The notes under the pieces were generated by a model. The model searched no databases and was not told the origin of the DNA. It saw only the letters and a program-made list of their open reading frames with translations. DNA of 64,000 nt from Proteles cristata cristata (lineage: Eukaryota; Chordata; Mammalia; Carnivora; Hyaenidae). This document shows positions 23,870-34,993 of this stretch, in pieces. A program made the translations under genes and the position numbers. Each line of letters opens with the position of its first letter. Within the stretch, counting starts at the first letter, position 1. Location of the stretch: assembly GCA_017311185.1 (NCBI GenBank), contig JAESUZ010000457.1:310001-374000 (forward strand), in the 5' to 3' direction.

Positions 23870-23946
23870 GCAGAGCACGTGGAGAACCACTGCCCCCTGT
23901 CTTCGATCCTCATTGGTGAAGATGTCATTGGGGAATTCATGCAGGG
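23870..23946 (-). CDS. SLC24A3: Internal coding exon of NCKX3, K+-dependent Na+/Ca2+ exchanger
   Basis: Seen: read on the minus strand, this 77-base block starts with the last two bases of a codon (CC, probably alanine G|CC) and continues through 25 open codons, LHEFPNDIFTNEDRRQGAVV then LHVLC. It is bounded by TTTTTTAG on one side and GTAAGT on the other. Known: NCKX3 is a plasma-membrane antiporter of family SLC24 that exchanges Na+ for Ca2+ plus K+, mainly in brain and smooth muscle. From memory, NCKX3 has HEFPNDIFTNEDRRQG just before its first conserved membrane helix, whereas NCKX4 has HEFPTDLFSNKERQHG, so the paralogue is well resolved. The exon covers the end of the extracellular N-terminal segment and the first residues of the helix. 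It lacks the ion-binding alpha repeats, which lie in later exons. It is probably exon 2 or 3; the number is inference. No frameshift or stop is seen. The open frame continues into the intron past the donor only by chance. Confidence 0.92.
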
Positions 23947-23985
23947 CTAAAAAATGGAGAGAGAAAACCAGCTCAGAATGGATGA
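23947..23985 (-). other. Splice acceptor, polypyrimidine tract and candidate branch point
   Basis: Reading on the minus strand toward the exon, TTCTGAGC is followed by a pyrimidine-rich run (TGGTTTTCTCTCTCC, then ATTTTTTAG) and the exon begins with CCC. The adenine of CTGAG, at about 23973, is 27 bases upstream of the first exon base, a usual branch-point distance. The AG lies at 23948-23947. The layout is a textbook U2-type 3' splice site and supports the exon being functional. Confidence 0.85.
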
Positions 23986-25246
23986 CAATGTTTTCAGGGC
24001 TGGAGTTCTGGGACAGCTTCGCCAGCCCTCGTTTTCATGTGGGATCCATGAACCAGGATGAGGAAAAATTCCATCTTTATGTTCACACATCTCTTAACTG
24101 GAATTCAGTGTTTCCTTCACATAAGAAGGTAGGTAACAAACCACAGGAGTCTAAGAAGCATCGAGAACTCTGCCCCTAACAGATATTTTCATGATTCATT
24201 ATACTATTATAGTCAAGGCAACTCTCACACATCACTTCAACATTTGGTTAGTTTTTAGATGGCACCTTGTGATTTAGAGGGTTAACAAGGAAATATAGGA
24301 ATTACCTTCATGCAAGCTTATTTTCTAATACTCCAACAACTTCATTCCAATATGATCAGTTTCCTTTTGTAAGCATATATATCTTATCGCCTGCATCGAA
24401 AAATGTTTTCCTGAGCAGAGGTCTGTAGGCTTCATTGAATTACCAACACAGTGCATGGCACACACAGCATTATTGCCCCTGCTCTAGAATGCCCCTCATT
24501 CCCTGCCATGACTGCCTTGGCTTGGGCCTTGGGCTTTGGCCCTGTTACAACACCCTCCCTGCTCTCTCATTCCCTTTTTGAACTTGACCCACATTGGCCA
24601 CTGCTGAACTGGACTATGAAGCAGAACGGCCCATGCCCCTCTCCTTGCTCCCAAAACTTCCCTGCTAGGAGATAAAAGCCTCCGTCTGTCCACTGGCAGT
24701 CCCAAGCTGGTCCTGGCTGTTTCCCACTTGAGCTTACTTCTCTTCTCCTGCCTTTTTACACTTTGCATGTACTCATTCACTCAAACAATGGCTGACTGAG
24801 CCGGTACTGCACGCCAGGCCATGCGCAACAATTTGGCAGTCAGCATTGTTGCATGGGCTCTCATACTCCCACCAGACAGGAAAATTTACCATTCCTTCAG
24901 CACACTTTCCATTTGCTTTCTTTATCTATATATCTGTACAGATGATACCATCAGCCTGGGCTATCCCCACCCCCAACTGCTTGCCCTCTCTCCTTCCTCT
25001 CATAAAACCCAATCAACATCATGGCCAGGGCCTTCATAAGCCTCTCCTCTCTGGAGGACGTTATCAGATCAGACTCTGTGGGAAGCTATGCACACCATGC
25101 TGCCCTCGGCCTCATCTTCAGCACATGCAGCCAGCTGATGGAAGCAGCCTTCCTTTCAGACCTCCACAAGCTCTCAGTCCTTCTCCAGTGCACACACAGG
25201 GAAACTATCACCAGTCGATGGGAAAGATGTACAAGACGATACCTTT
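23986..25246. other. Unique intronic sequence upstream of the exon
   Basis: No second exon seen. 24430-24800 has an L2-like flavour (tagaatgcccctcattccct) but is too diverged to call. A chance frame of 162 codons runs at 24846..25334. Confidence 0.42.
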
Positions 25247-25450
25247 CTCTGGGTTCCCCCAAAAGCAGACTCTCAGTCAAGGATTTGGTTACACACAGTT
25301 ATTTAGAGGTGACCCCTGCACATGCTGTGAATGAGGAAGGCAATGAGACCAGGGAAGGAGGGGAGCCCAAGATGGTGACATTATCAAGTGGGTGGTGACT
25401 GCTCAGGACACCTGGGACCCAGTCCTGCCACAGACCTGGGGAGCTTGCAC
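25247..25450 (-). repeat. Ancient repeat family R, antisense
   Basis: tctgggttcccccaaaagca, gactctcagtcaaggatttg, gttatttagaggtgacccc, gggaaggaggggagccc. The clearest antisense copy of the family described at 13950. Confidence 0.6.
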
Positions 25451-26054
25451 AGTACATACCTCAAGGCTGCAGCTTGTTGGCCTGGGGAGGGGTGCCCAAG
25501 ACACAAGCCTTTGACTATTCTTTGAAAAAGTTCTCTCTGCTTCCAGGGTAGCACTGGATGAAGACATCATGAAAGACTTGGCCAGTTGTCCAATCCTTTA
25601 TGTGATGAAATTGGGGAGGCAAGGAAAGACAGGGATTTCATGATCCCCCAAGTGATTTTCTAAGCTAAAGCTGTTCCAAACAGACTGCACTGAGTTCTCC
25701 TGATCAATGAATGGGAAAAATGAGAGCAAGCTGGGAAGATTTCACCTTGAAGACCAAGTGACACTACAATCTGGAAATTACCATGAGGGGACAAGGGTTC
25801 AGATTAAGCCTGAAGTTCATCCATCTGGCCCTGGAAATTGCAAGGTTTCTAGCCACTCTATGAGAGGTCTCTGATCTAGTATCTTCCCTCTACAGGCCTA
25901 ATGCCTCTGGCTGGCATGCTCTTGTCCAGTGATTAGAGCTGGAGGAAGCCCTCCAGCCTCTCTGACAAGAAACCCCTCTACTTCCTGAAACCTCTCTGCC
26001 GACAACAGGCTAGATCTGGAGAGACCTGGCCTTTGCAGCTCCCAGTCATTTTGA
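25451..26054. other. Unique intronic sequence
   Basis: No repeat or exon recognised before the SINE. Confidence 0.45.
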
Positions 26055-26243
26055 TTTTTTAAAATGTTTATTTATTTATTTTGAGAGAGAGAGAGCAGAG
26101 GGAGAGGGAGAGAGAGAATCCCAAGCAGACTCTGCACAGTCAGTGCAGAACCCATGTGGGGCTCAATCCCATGAACCCTGACACCATGACCTGAGCTGAA
26201 ATCAAGAGTTCGACCCTTAACCAACAGAGTTGCCCAGGTGTCC
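26055..26243 (-). mobile_element. CanSINE, antisense
   Basis: T-rich start (tttaaaatgtttatttattt), a GA-rich stretch, ccatgacctgagctgaaatc, and end gttgcccaggtgtcc. The TSD cagtcattt lies at 26043-26051 and 26251-26259. An older copy with many differences. Confidence 0.92.
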
Positions 26244-26828
26244 TAGCCCTCAGTCATTTCTTGTCTATCCTTCCTTCCCCACCCTCTGGCCCTTCCTGTG
26301 CACATAGGATGTCTTACATGCTTAAGAGATGCTTTCCAGTGCTTTCCTCTTTTGAACTTCTCTTTGAACTCAGGTGAATAAATTTTAGTTCAAATAACCA
26401 TCCCATGGCTTTCACATATCCCTCCCCTCCCATGTTGTTCAGTGTGGATCAGAAACCATGAAAAATGTCGTTTCCTGTCTACTTCTCAAACCCAGGAAAC
26501 TGACAGCTTCCATGGGCCACCACTGGTGGGGAGGGGCACAAAGGTAAGGAGAGAGAAGGCCTGTCCCACATCCCTCTCAGCACCCAGAGCTGGAGACTTT
26601 CCAGCACTGACTGGTGCCCATGTTTACCCAGACTTGCCCAGACCTTGTGTCCCAATTTCTGGTTCTAAAGAAACAACAACTATGGTCTGCATCTAATGTT
26701 CCCTTTGTTTTGTACAGACATTTCAGTGCCCTTGGAAGGTGGGGCTTATGATAGACTGGCTGGTAATGGACTGAGATGGGCTGAGACGAAGGCTCTGGTG
26801 GGCAGAATGCCCTTGACAAACCTGTGCA
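26244..26828. other. Unique intronic sequence
   Basis: Nothing recognised beyond the TSD of the neighbouring SINE. Confidence 0.42.
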
Positions 26829-27010
26829 GAATGACACATTCACTGAGCACCTACTCCTGGCAAGTAGTGTGCCTTGCACTTTACACCCACTATCCATTTT
26901 TGTCCTCCCAGAAAGCCATCATTGCCATTTTATAGACAAGGAACCCAAGGGGCAGAGGATTAGATTCCAACTCAAGGATCCACAGCTGGAAAGCTGCAGA
27001 GAAGAGCCAC
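26829..27010 (-). repeat. MIR element, antisense
   Basis: atgacacattcactgagcac, ctactcctggcaagtagtgt, gccattttatagacaagg, aacccaaggggcagagg, ccacagctggaaagctgcag. Antisense MIR with moderate divergence. Confidence 0.7.
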
Positions 27011-28304
27011 CCACACAGAAAATGCAGGCCTGGTAACACCCCTCTCTGTTGTTTTCTTAGCTTCTGGCATCTATTTGCAATCTCTCTGCTAGGTGGCCTC
27101 TTCCTTCTTGGGACTTCCTCCAAGTAGGGGATCTGATCAGATCTGTATACTGTTATCACACACCAGAGCAAAAAGCTAGGCTGGTTTTTTTTTTCCCTTT
27201 ACATTTCTCTGTGTAGCTGCAATGGGGCCTTTCCACACTGGCCAGTTCAGTGTTTAAATGTGACCATCCTATTGCCCTCCTACCCCTAGAGAATGAGAGA
27301 CAGGACTGGTTTGCTAAGTTACTTTACGGATCACAACAGCCATTACCCTCGAGAAACTGAAGCCACCTGTGATGGGTGCCATGCAAGGCAATCATACATA
27401 GGGACTACTTATCATCAATGAGGAGCAGAGGTAGGTACAGAAGTGGGACTGAGGGACTTCAACACTGGCATGTTGAAGCCAACTACTTTATGTCCTGCCC
27501 TTCAGACTTCCTATATGAGGAATAATGTGATTTTTAGTAAAAATGGGGCCGAGGGCAGCATGTGAGGGAGTGAAGGCCATCGGGGAGTTACCCCAGCAGT
27601 CTGCATCTGCAAGGTATCCACACTTGTGCCAGCTCTGTCCTCTCTGTTGCTCTGCTGCTTCATCCATGAGCTAACCCAGCGCTCGTGATAGGACTTGATC
27701 AAGGGTACCATGTCAGTAAGTGATATGTTATGTTTTGAATCCAGGCATTTTCCTTGTCACTCAACAGACAGCAAGTGGGTATGTAAATGACCATGAATGA
27801 ATGGACCCACTAGGCTTCAGGTTTTGGTTTGTGAAGGGTCTTGGCAGAGGACTAGATGCCTTGTCAACCCCGGGACCTGGCTAGAGCCCTTGGAGAAGAC
27901 TGTGCTGGACACTATGCCCTTGGGTAAGGTGACCCACAGAGCCTAGTGCTGACTCAGGGAGGGCTGGGGCGCTGTCCAAAGTCCTGGCCAAGCAGGCCAC
28001 TGCTGGACTTCCTCATGAATCTGAATGTGGCGGACTGGTCAGTGGCAGAAATAAGGATGAGTGTGATGAGGAGCGGTGGGAAAGGCAGAGAAGAGTCAGT
28101 TCAATGTTCTCAAATCAAACAACAAAATTCTTAATTGGTGGTTCACAGCAATGTGGAAAAAATAACCAGTTTAAGTATTCCCCCAGGAAGCTTCTCCTGA
28201 CATGGATCCCACTCTGGCTATTTATTCACTACTGCTCCTGTATGAAAATATGGACTGGGCTAGTGATGAGATTATAACAGTTATTTCAAAGAGCTAATGC
28301 ACGA
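27011..28304. other. Unique intronic sequence
   Basis: No gene or clear repeat. An impure T-run at about 27186 is the only low-complexity element. Confidence 0.42.
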
Positions 28305-28435
28305 TTTTTTTTAAAAGTAGGCTTCACACCCAACACAGAGCCCAATACAGGACTTGAACTCACAACCATGAGATCAAGACCTGAGCTGAGATCAAGAGTC
28401 AGATGCTTAAACGACTGAGCCATCCAGGTGCTCCA
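28305..28435 (-). mobile_element. CanSINE, antisense, older and truncated
   Basis: ttttttttaaaagtaggctt, tcacaaccatgagatcaag, acctgagctgagatcaagag, gactgagccatccaggtgct. It has a clear 16-base TSD with one mismatch: agctaatgcacgattt (28292-28307) and agctaatgcacaattt (28436-28451). The tail and CT region are shortened. Confidence 0.93.
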
Positions 28436-28602
28436 AGCTAATGCACAATTTGCAGAGAAGGATACATAGATTTTATTTTCCTCTTAAAGCTGCGTTGTCT
28501 TTTGACGAAAGTCCCAAGAAAAAATTCTTTGAAAATTTGAGCTGGAGGCCCGGGATATCCTCTTTCCCTCCATGCAGTGAGACTTCCTTCATAGTCCCAT
28601 AT

Positions 28603-28740
28603 GCCTATGTCTGAGACTGTCTTAGGAGCAGACCCTGAGACAGAGATCTGAATTCCAACAGTTTATTTGGAGGTGATCCCACAATGGGACAGGAAGAAGA
28701 CAAGTCAGAGAAGGGGCTGATAAAGTAGGCTCAGATATGC
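28603..28740 (-). repeat. Ancient repeat family R, antisense
   Basis: gcctatgtctgagactgtct, taggagcagaccctgagaca, caacagtttatttggaggtg, atcccacaatgggacagg. Another antisense copy of the family at 13950. Confidence 0.6.
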
Positions 28741-30269
28741 TGGTGCCCCTCTGAGAGACAGTGTAGAATATGCATCAGCATTGTCCATGGATGCTTGTCT
28801 CACTGTTGAGGGCTGTCCTAAACACTTTAGGGATGACCCTTAACCCTTCTCAGCTCTACACTGGCCAAGTCAGTGTGTTCATGGTACCAGAGAAGGCCCT
28901 AGACAGAGTCACAGGTGCATCAAGAAGCCATCTGCATGTGTGGTGTGGTGATGCCCAATGTCTGCTCCACCCTGCATGCTACATCTCTATGATCCTCCAA
29001 GAACCTCTTATGTAGAAACTATAAAAGAAGACGTGCAGGGTGTCTGCAGGAATAGGAATGAGAGATCATGACTTCCTCATGCATCACTGGCATCAGCACT
29101 GAGCATCAGGGCATCATGTGAAAGTAGCAGAAGAGACACTCTGTGCATAGGCATAAAAGTCCAGACAGACTGTACAGGGACTTGCATTCTGAATCCAGCA
29201 TGGTAAGGCCCAAACGTTAAGATTTCAACCATAGTTACCTGCATTGTAACATGTTCTTGTAATAAGCCTGATTCCACCATATTAGAAGCTTCTTCGTCTC
29301 ATTTACAAAGGACATTACCAGATGACCTTGGCTGTAGAGAACATGACTCAGGGACAGCCCTGTCTCCAGACCTGCTAAGGCAGCAGCTTTATTTGAGGGA
29401 AGTTCCTAATGTTTACAAACGATCTCATCACCCCCTACTTATGCACTATACACACACTGTTATTTCACCAAGTGTTGTTTGCTGTGGTTCTAAAGCAGTC
29501 TGGTCTGATTATTTTAATCTTCCTAAGGAAGGGGTCAGCCTGGGGACAAGGAAAGTATCATCATCTGGGCATCTAGAAATGGGAGGGCTCAGTCCTAGCA
29601 CTCCCACAGTGTGACTCTTGGTGGTGTGTATTTTAGTATCTCTGGGCCTCGATTTGCCTACTAGCCATCTGAAAAATGGCCTGGGATTCCTCTTCATTGT
29701 TCCCTCCAGTCTAATCTCAGGGTACGGTTAGTGCACACAGCAGGTGTCTTAATAAGTGTTATCAGGATGAAGAATGCCAAAGGAAGCAAGACCCTCGACA
29801 ATGACTGGGATGGAGCACATCAGCCTTGTCCAGCTGGCTCAACAGGTTAAGAAAAAAGTGTTCAGCAGCAGCTGATCTGGCCTCTGTGAGGCTGAGCAAA
29901 TGCCCCACCTGGCCGGTACAGATTCTAAGACCCCAAACACGCCTGAGAAATGGTGTTTTCAGAACAGCTGAAGCTGAGTATACAAAGACAAGAGTATACA
30001 AAGACAGGGTGGCACATTGGAATAGAAGGCTCTGCCCAGTGCTTCTTGGCCTCAGTTTCCTCATCTATAAAACAAGGTGGGGCTGCTAGTGCCTCTTGCA
30101 GAGCTAACGGCAGTGCTGATGCCATTCCGACTGCCTCCCATTTGAGTGGACTTCCTCCTACTCAAATCCAAAGAACCAGGGGCATCTTAGTTAAGATGGG
30201 AATTGGATGACCAGCCATCTTTGGGACTCTAATTTAATTTTCCTTGGTTGTTGGTTAGATTTTGCATAA
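28741..30269. other. Mostly unique intronic sequence
   Basis: No exon recognised. A weak MIR core is visible at about 30040-30090 (ggcctcagtttcctcatcta, taaaac). A 16-bp tandem duplication lies at 29976..30007. Confidence 0.42.
29976..30007. repeat. 16-bp tandem duplication
   Basis: gagtatacaaagacaa is followed directly by gagtatacaaagacag, with one difference at the last base. Confidence 0.9.
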
Positions 30270-30412
30270 GGGCCCAGGGTGGAGATTTAGGTCTGGGTTC
30301 AGATCCCACCCACATCACTCACAGGTCATCCTTTCCTCTCTCAGAGCCCAATTGCCTTCATCTGTAAAATGGGTATGTTAACGCCAGCCCTGCAGGGTCG
30401 CTGGGAAGGGTG
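30270..30412 (+). repeat. MIR element, sense
   Basis: ggtctgggttcagatcccac, cacaggtcatcctttcctct, ctcagagcccaattgcc, ttcatctgtaaaatgggtat. Typical MIR core in sense. Confidence 0.75.
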
Positions 30413-31249
30413 GGGGCAATATATATGATACACTTCTCACCATCTTCCTGGGCCATCTATTCCAATTCTTCATAACTGTAGCAATGATCAGATGCTGGTC
30501 TGGCCTTGGGCCAAGGACATGTTTTTTCTTGGTCTTAGTGGTGAAAACCACCTATGCCAATTCCTGCCTGCTTTGTTCTGGCATCTGTTTCTCCAGGATG
30601 GCGTATAGTCCAAGGGAGCTTCATGAATGTATGTGTCTCTAGGTATATGCTTCTGTGTTGAGGCTGTGTTGGAGCCAAATGGCCCATGTGGTGTGCTGGG
30701 AATAGCTACACATCCAGTGGAGGGTTTCTTCAAATACCTTCAAAATCCTCAAAGTCTCTTTCTGTCTCTCTCTTTCTCTCCCCCAATTTTCCTTTCAGTA
30801 CATCTTGCCAGCCTGGGGGAGCCAGCAAAGGCAAGCAGTGCTGTTCCCATAGAAACCACAGAGCCCGGACCAGAGTAGATTCCCCTTTCCAAGGCAACAG
30901 CAGTCAGCCGACCTGCTTCTCCTGGCTGGTTTCCCGAGGCCGGAGTTTGATGAGTCCAAATGGAGGTTTGCAAGGGATAGAGAGTATTTTGTCTCATTTG
31001 GGGGAAAAGATGCAGCAGAGACATTCATGGCATTTAGAGACATACTGATCTTATGTGGATCAAATGGAGCCACCCAAGAGGAAGATCTAAAACCACAGCT
31101 ACCTTAACATGTCTGAGCAAAAGTAATCTGGGCCAATGCAACCATCAGAGCATTGATCTGTCATCCCAGGGCCCTTTTCATAACAAACCACCTAGTGCAT
31201 CTTGATTGGCCTCTTGAGGGATGCCTCAAGAATTTAGGGGCCTAACATC
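30413..31249. other. Unique intronic sequence
   Basis: No gene recognised. Overlapping open frames on both strands at 30627..31073 are chance. Confidence 0.42.
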
Positions 31250-31520
31250 TGTCCAGGTGTTCGGTCCCATAAAGCCTTCTCTGCTCCCTCTTCCCCTGGA
31301 ACATTGGGAGAACACTTCAGTCAGCTGTGGTAATACTTGGCCTCCCATGGAGCCTTCTAGACTCATTTTCTGGCACCCTTATCCTGTGAAAGTACTCAAG
31401 TGGTTTTCCAGCCAAACTGCAGTCACTCGCTGCCTACCTTTGATTCCTACACTGTGAGCTACCTGTGGACAGGAACCCTGCATTTTTCTCTCTCTGGGGC
31501 CAGCACCCACTGGGTCAGGG
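31250..31520 (+). repeat. L2 LINE 3' end, sense
   Basis: ctctgctccctcttcccctg, tggcctcccatggagccttc, and then ctacactgtgagctacctgt, ggacaggaaccctgcat and ggccagcacccactggg follow the L2 tail ('gactgtgagctccttgaggg ... ccagcgcctagcac'). Confidence 0.6.
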
Positions 31521-31739
31521 TCCATGAAAGAAAAAAGTAAATACCAAGTAAAGACAAGTGTGAATAAACTTAAAGGGACATTTCTCCCATGGGGATGGGT
31601 TTTGTATAAACCCAAGACAGAATTATTAACTAAGAAATTACATAGAAGAAAGAGTTTAGTAAAATTTCCAGCAACTGGGAGCAGCCACCCAGGCTGTTCA
31701 CAAATGCCCTATCTCTACTTGTTGAGGGACTTGGAAAGA

Positions 31740-32083
31740 ACATACTTCTAGGTTCCCTTTAAGGGTAGGTGGGGCCATGCAGCTTGCTTTGGTCAATGAA
31801 ATGGGAGAAAATGACAACTGTCACATTTCCAGGCAGGCTTTAACAGCCAGTATCTGATTCACCACTTTGCATTTTTTTGTCTAAATATTCATGGACTCAT
31901 AAGTCAGGATGCATCTTCTATCAGCTTGTGTCCCTGAACGACTGATAGCAGAATCCCACCCTTCTAATATGCACATTTATACATGTAGTGTGAGTAAAAC
32001 AATAACACATTTATTCTCTTAGCCACTGAGATTTGGGGCTATTTGTTACCCAGCATAGCCAAGCCTGCCCTGAGTAATACAAT
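31740..32083 (+). mobile_element. MLT1-type LTR (ERVL-MaLR)
   Basis: ggtggggccatgcagcttgc, tttggtcaatgaaatgg and the 3' end cttagccactgagatttggg, gctatttgttacccagcata, gccctgagtaatacaa match MLT1 LTRs. Non-coding and ancient. Left end approximate. Confidence 0.75.
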
Positions 32084-32305
32084 AGCTAATATGGTGCTCA
32101 GCATCCCAACTGTATTCTGCAAATGAGGCCTCGCCTCAGCAACTTTTGGTTTCTTCAGTCTTCTCCACTAGACTGGGGGTAAGCAATTAAGGTTGAGGGA
32201 AATTTATTCTTCTCTTCTCTTTATCCCCAGTGCCTAGCTTGGTGCCTGGCACAGATCAGTCATTTAATTAAGAGTGTTTGTTGATTAAATGAACACACAT
32301 GTCAT
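32084..32305 (+). repeat. L2 LINE 3' terminus, sense
   Basis: From about 32165: ctagactgggggtaagcaat, ccccagtgcctagcttggtg, cctggcacagatcagtcatt, gtgtttgttgattaaatgaa. This is the L2 3' end ending in its short-repeat tail. The bases before 32165 are unassigned. Confidence 0.7.
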
Positions 32306-32799
32306 AACTGAAGGCCCTAGGACAAAATTATCCACAAAAGAATGTGTGTGAAAATGGATATATTCTCAACTTAACTTTCTAAATATTTAGTCTCTGGAAA
32401 AGTTTCAGAGACATTTTGGTGCCTTCCTCTTGTGCTCAGTGAGGTTCAGCGAGCCACAAAAGTACAGAGGGGGTGGGATATATGTGGCAAAGGGAGGGTG
32501 CAGAGTGTCCCAGAGAACTGCAGGCTGCTTTGAGGTCATCTTTGGAATCTGTGTCTCAACAACACTGGAAAATGTATTAACAAATCAATCGTGTCCAAAT
32601 AAACACATGCTCATTCAGCCCTTAGCATGCTCTGGGCCAGGTACCATACTCAACCTTAGTTACACAAAGGCGCTGAGGAGTCCCCAGTTGAGTGGACCAA
32701 AGTGTAGGCTGGGGGCCAGGGAACACTCAGCTCTGTCTGCAATCATCCCAATATTTACAGATGGAACTAATCTTTATAGAATATTGTAAATATATATTT
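32306..32799. other. Unique intronic sequence
   Basis: No exon recognised. The 119-codon frame at 32430..32789 has no domain. Confidence 0.42.
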
Positions 32800-32935
32800 A
32801 TCGCTTTTGCAATGTTTCTATGATAGATAGGAATCTTTATCCTCAATTTACAGATAAGCAAATCAAGACCCAAAGAAGGCAGGTAATCAGCTAAAGTTCA
32901 CACAGACAGTAGTGGAGGAACTGAGATCATGACTG
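32800..32935 (-). repeat. MIR element, antisense
   Basis: ctttatcctcaatttacaga, taagcaaatcaagacccaaa, ggtaatcagctaaagttcac, acagacagtagtggagga. Antisense MIR core. Confidence 0.68.
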
Positions 32936-33214
32936 GGGTCTTAGATGTTGATTTTTCTGTATTAGCAAGGGCAAATTGATCTTTTTTTTCCTTGACTTTT
33001 AAGGGCACAACATCTTCCTTTTGAAAGCCAGAAACAAAGTCTGGATTTAAAGGATTGATATGTGCATGGAAAGAAGACTGTGAACAGGTCATGGTAACGA
33101 AGAGCCTCAGTGTAGGGTTATCAAATTGTCAATCAAAAAGATCCTACTAATCAAATTTGCTGAGAAAGACTGTCTGAGCCAATACCTATGTGGTGATACT
33201 TGTTTACCACAGGC

Positions 33215-33425
33215 AGCCAGGGTTTTACAAGAGCTGAGGACCTAGACCTGAAGCCCTCCTTCACCACTTACGAGTCCTGTGGCCTTGGGGATGTTCCTTA
33301 ACCTCTTTCAGTCTTTATTTCTTAATGCATAAAATGCGAGGATGAAAACAATACCAGTTTATGTAATTATGAGGATTGATTGTGATGCTATTTACAAAAT
33401 ATGTAGCACCTAGAATCAGGTAAGT
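33215..33425 (+). repeat. MIR element, sense, nearly full length
   Basis: ggacctagacctgaagccct, ccttcaccacttacgagtcc, tgtggccttggggatgttcc, ttaacctctttcagtcttta, tgcataaaatgcgaggatga, atgtagcacctagaatcagg. Good sense MIR. Confidence 0.8.
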
Positions 33426-33739
33426 AATTATCAAATGATAGCTCCTTTTACCTTATTAAAATATAGCAGAGAGGGAGAAATATGGACAAGGGAGTTTTCC
33501 CAAGACATCAATGCCCTGCCTACACTCCAGGGGTCCTATCACTTTTATGCAAAGGAGATACCAGCACTTGAATTTCTTAGTCTAAAGACTTTTTCCAAAG
33601 CTGAGATAGGGTTCTCTGCCCAGACACTACATGCCAGGGGATTAATACTGCTCTTTCCTCCAGGCATAGCCTTCAACCAAAGTCTGATGACAGGTAGGTG
33701 TATAAACACCTCAGCTCCCTCACCATCTGGGTAGGAGAC

Positions 33740-33960
33740 CTCTCAGGTGTGTCCTTCATCATTTGCTAGCATTCAAAGCAGGATTAAACTCCAGTTGCTC
33801 ACCATGAAAACTGGCTTTATAACCCTCTTTTGATTGGCCACCTTCCCTTCCCTATCTCACTTCTTGACTCTTCTCCCTGGATCATTTCCCAAATAAACTT
33901 GTACTCGAATCTGCCCAAGGACTTACTTCTGATGAACCCATATTTAGACAAGGGAAGCTA
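33740..33960 (+). repeat. Ancient repeat family R, sense
   Basis: tttataaccctcttttgatt, cttcccttccctatctcact, ggatcatttcccaaataaac, ttgtactcgaatctgcccaa, cttctgatgaacccatattt. Sense copy of the family at 13950, with most of its 3' half visible. Confidence 0.6.
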
Positions 33961-34871
33961 AGAATTTTGTACTTTTGCACCTCTCCATTTAAACAAAGGT
34001 TAGTTTTTCCAGCAAAGGGCTCATCCATATTCAAGTGAATTTCCCCCCCAATGATGGCAACAGTCATTAATGGCCTTATTTCTATGCATTTACAGGGAAA
34101 TGATGCATCTTGCTTTGTTGACAGCAGCACAGAGACAGCCAGCCCCTGAATGCAGGTTGGAAGACTGTCTGCCCCTCTTTGATGGTGCTGAAGTTGATCC
34201 AACACACCCATGAGAAGCTTCTTGATTCCACTTCAGAGCTCTTTTTCTCATATCCATATTGGCAGAAGATTTAAAAAAAAAAAAAAAGCATCCCACAAGA
34301 TTTTCTCCTGGAAGGGAACAGACATTCTTTGCAACTAAAGAACCTCAATCATTAGTTACCAGAGACTTTTGGCCTGGCAAGGCACTGAAATGTAATTTGA
34401 TGAACTGGAAACATATTTCTTTATCAATAATAAAAAGTCATGGCATCAATGTTGCTCGTGTCTCCAAGCCAGTAGCTACTGTAGAAAATACAGTGATCCT
34501 GTGATTAATGTAGTGTTCTGAGGCCACAAACATGGCAGCACATAGAAGAAGGCCTATCTATAGGGACAAGAGCCTATTTGTTGCTCATGTGGGATTACCA
34601 TAACTGTGTCAGTAGTGAATCCTCAATAAAGAATATGGAAATTTTATGGAAATAGCCCTGTGGTGTTCATGCCCTTAATGGCCTTCTCTGTTCTTCAAAA
34701 TGGCCCTTGGTGCCCATGTCAAAGAATGTGTGGATGGATGAACTGGGGTCTGACATAGGTGTTGAATCTCTCATGCTCTCATGTATTTTTACTGATCCAG
34801 AAAAATGCAGACCAACAAGCTGATGTGCACAGAAACCCACTAAATAGCTCCTTAAGAAGACACACATGGTT
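33961..34871. other. Unique intronic sequence
   Basis: Nothing recognised except a 14-base A-run at about 34273 and some AT-rich sequence. Confidence 0.42.
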
Positions 34872-34993
34872 GGGGTGCCTGGATGGATTAGTCTAAGCAT
34901 CTGACTGCAGCTCAGGTCATGATCTCATGGTTCATGGGTTTGAGCCAAAATCAAGAGTCAGATGCTTAACTGACTGAGCCACCCAGGTGCCCC
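34872..34993. mobile_element. Fold-back CanSINE: two SINE heads in inverted orientation
   Basis: 34872-34946 is a sense SINE head (ggggtgcctggatggattag, ctcaggtcatgatctcatgg, ggtttgagcc). From 34947 the sequence switches to an antisense SINE head (aaaatcaagagtcagatgct, taactgactgagccacccag, gtgcccc) ending at 34993. There is no CT region or A tail between. The outer 45 bases on each side can pair, forming a large hairpin. Confidence 0.88.

Noticed and set aside
23561..23890. 109-codon minus-strand frame starting in the SLC24A3 exon
   Set aside because: Only the first residues (VLHVLC) are exon. The rest is intron read past a perfect GTAAGT donor.
24846..25334. 162-codon frame near the exon as a second exon or gene
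   Set aside because: No similarity to NCKX3 or any family I know, and it lies on the opposite strand to the gene.
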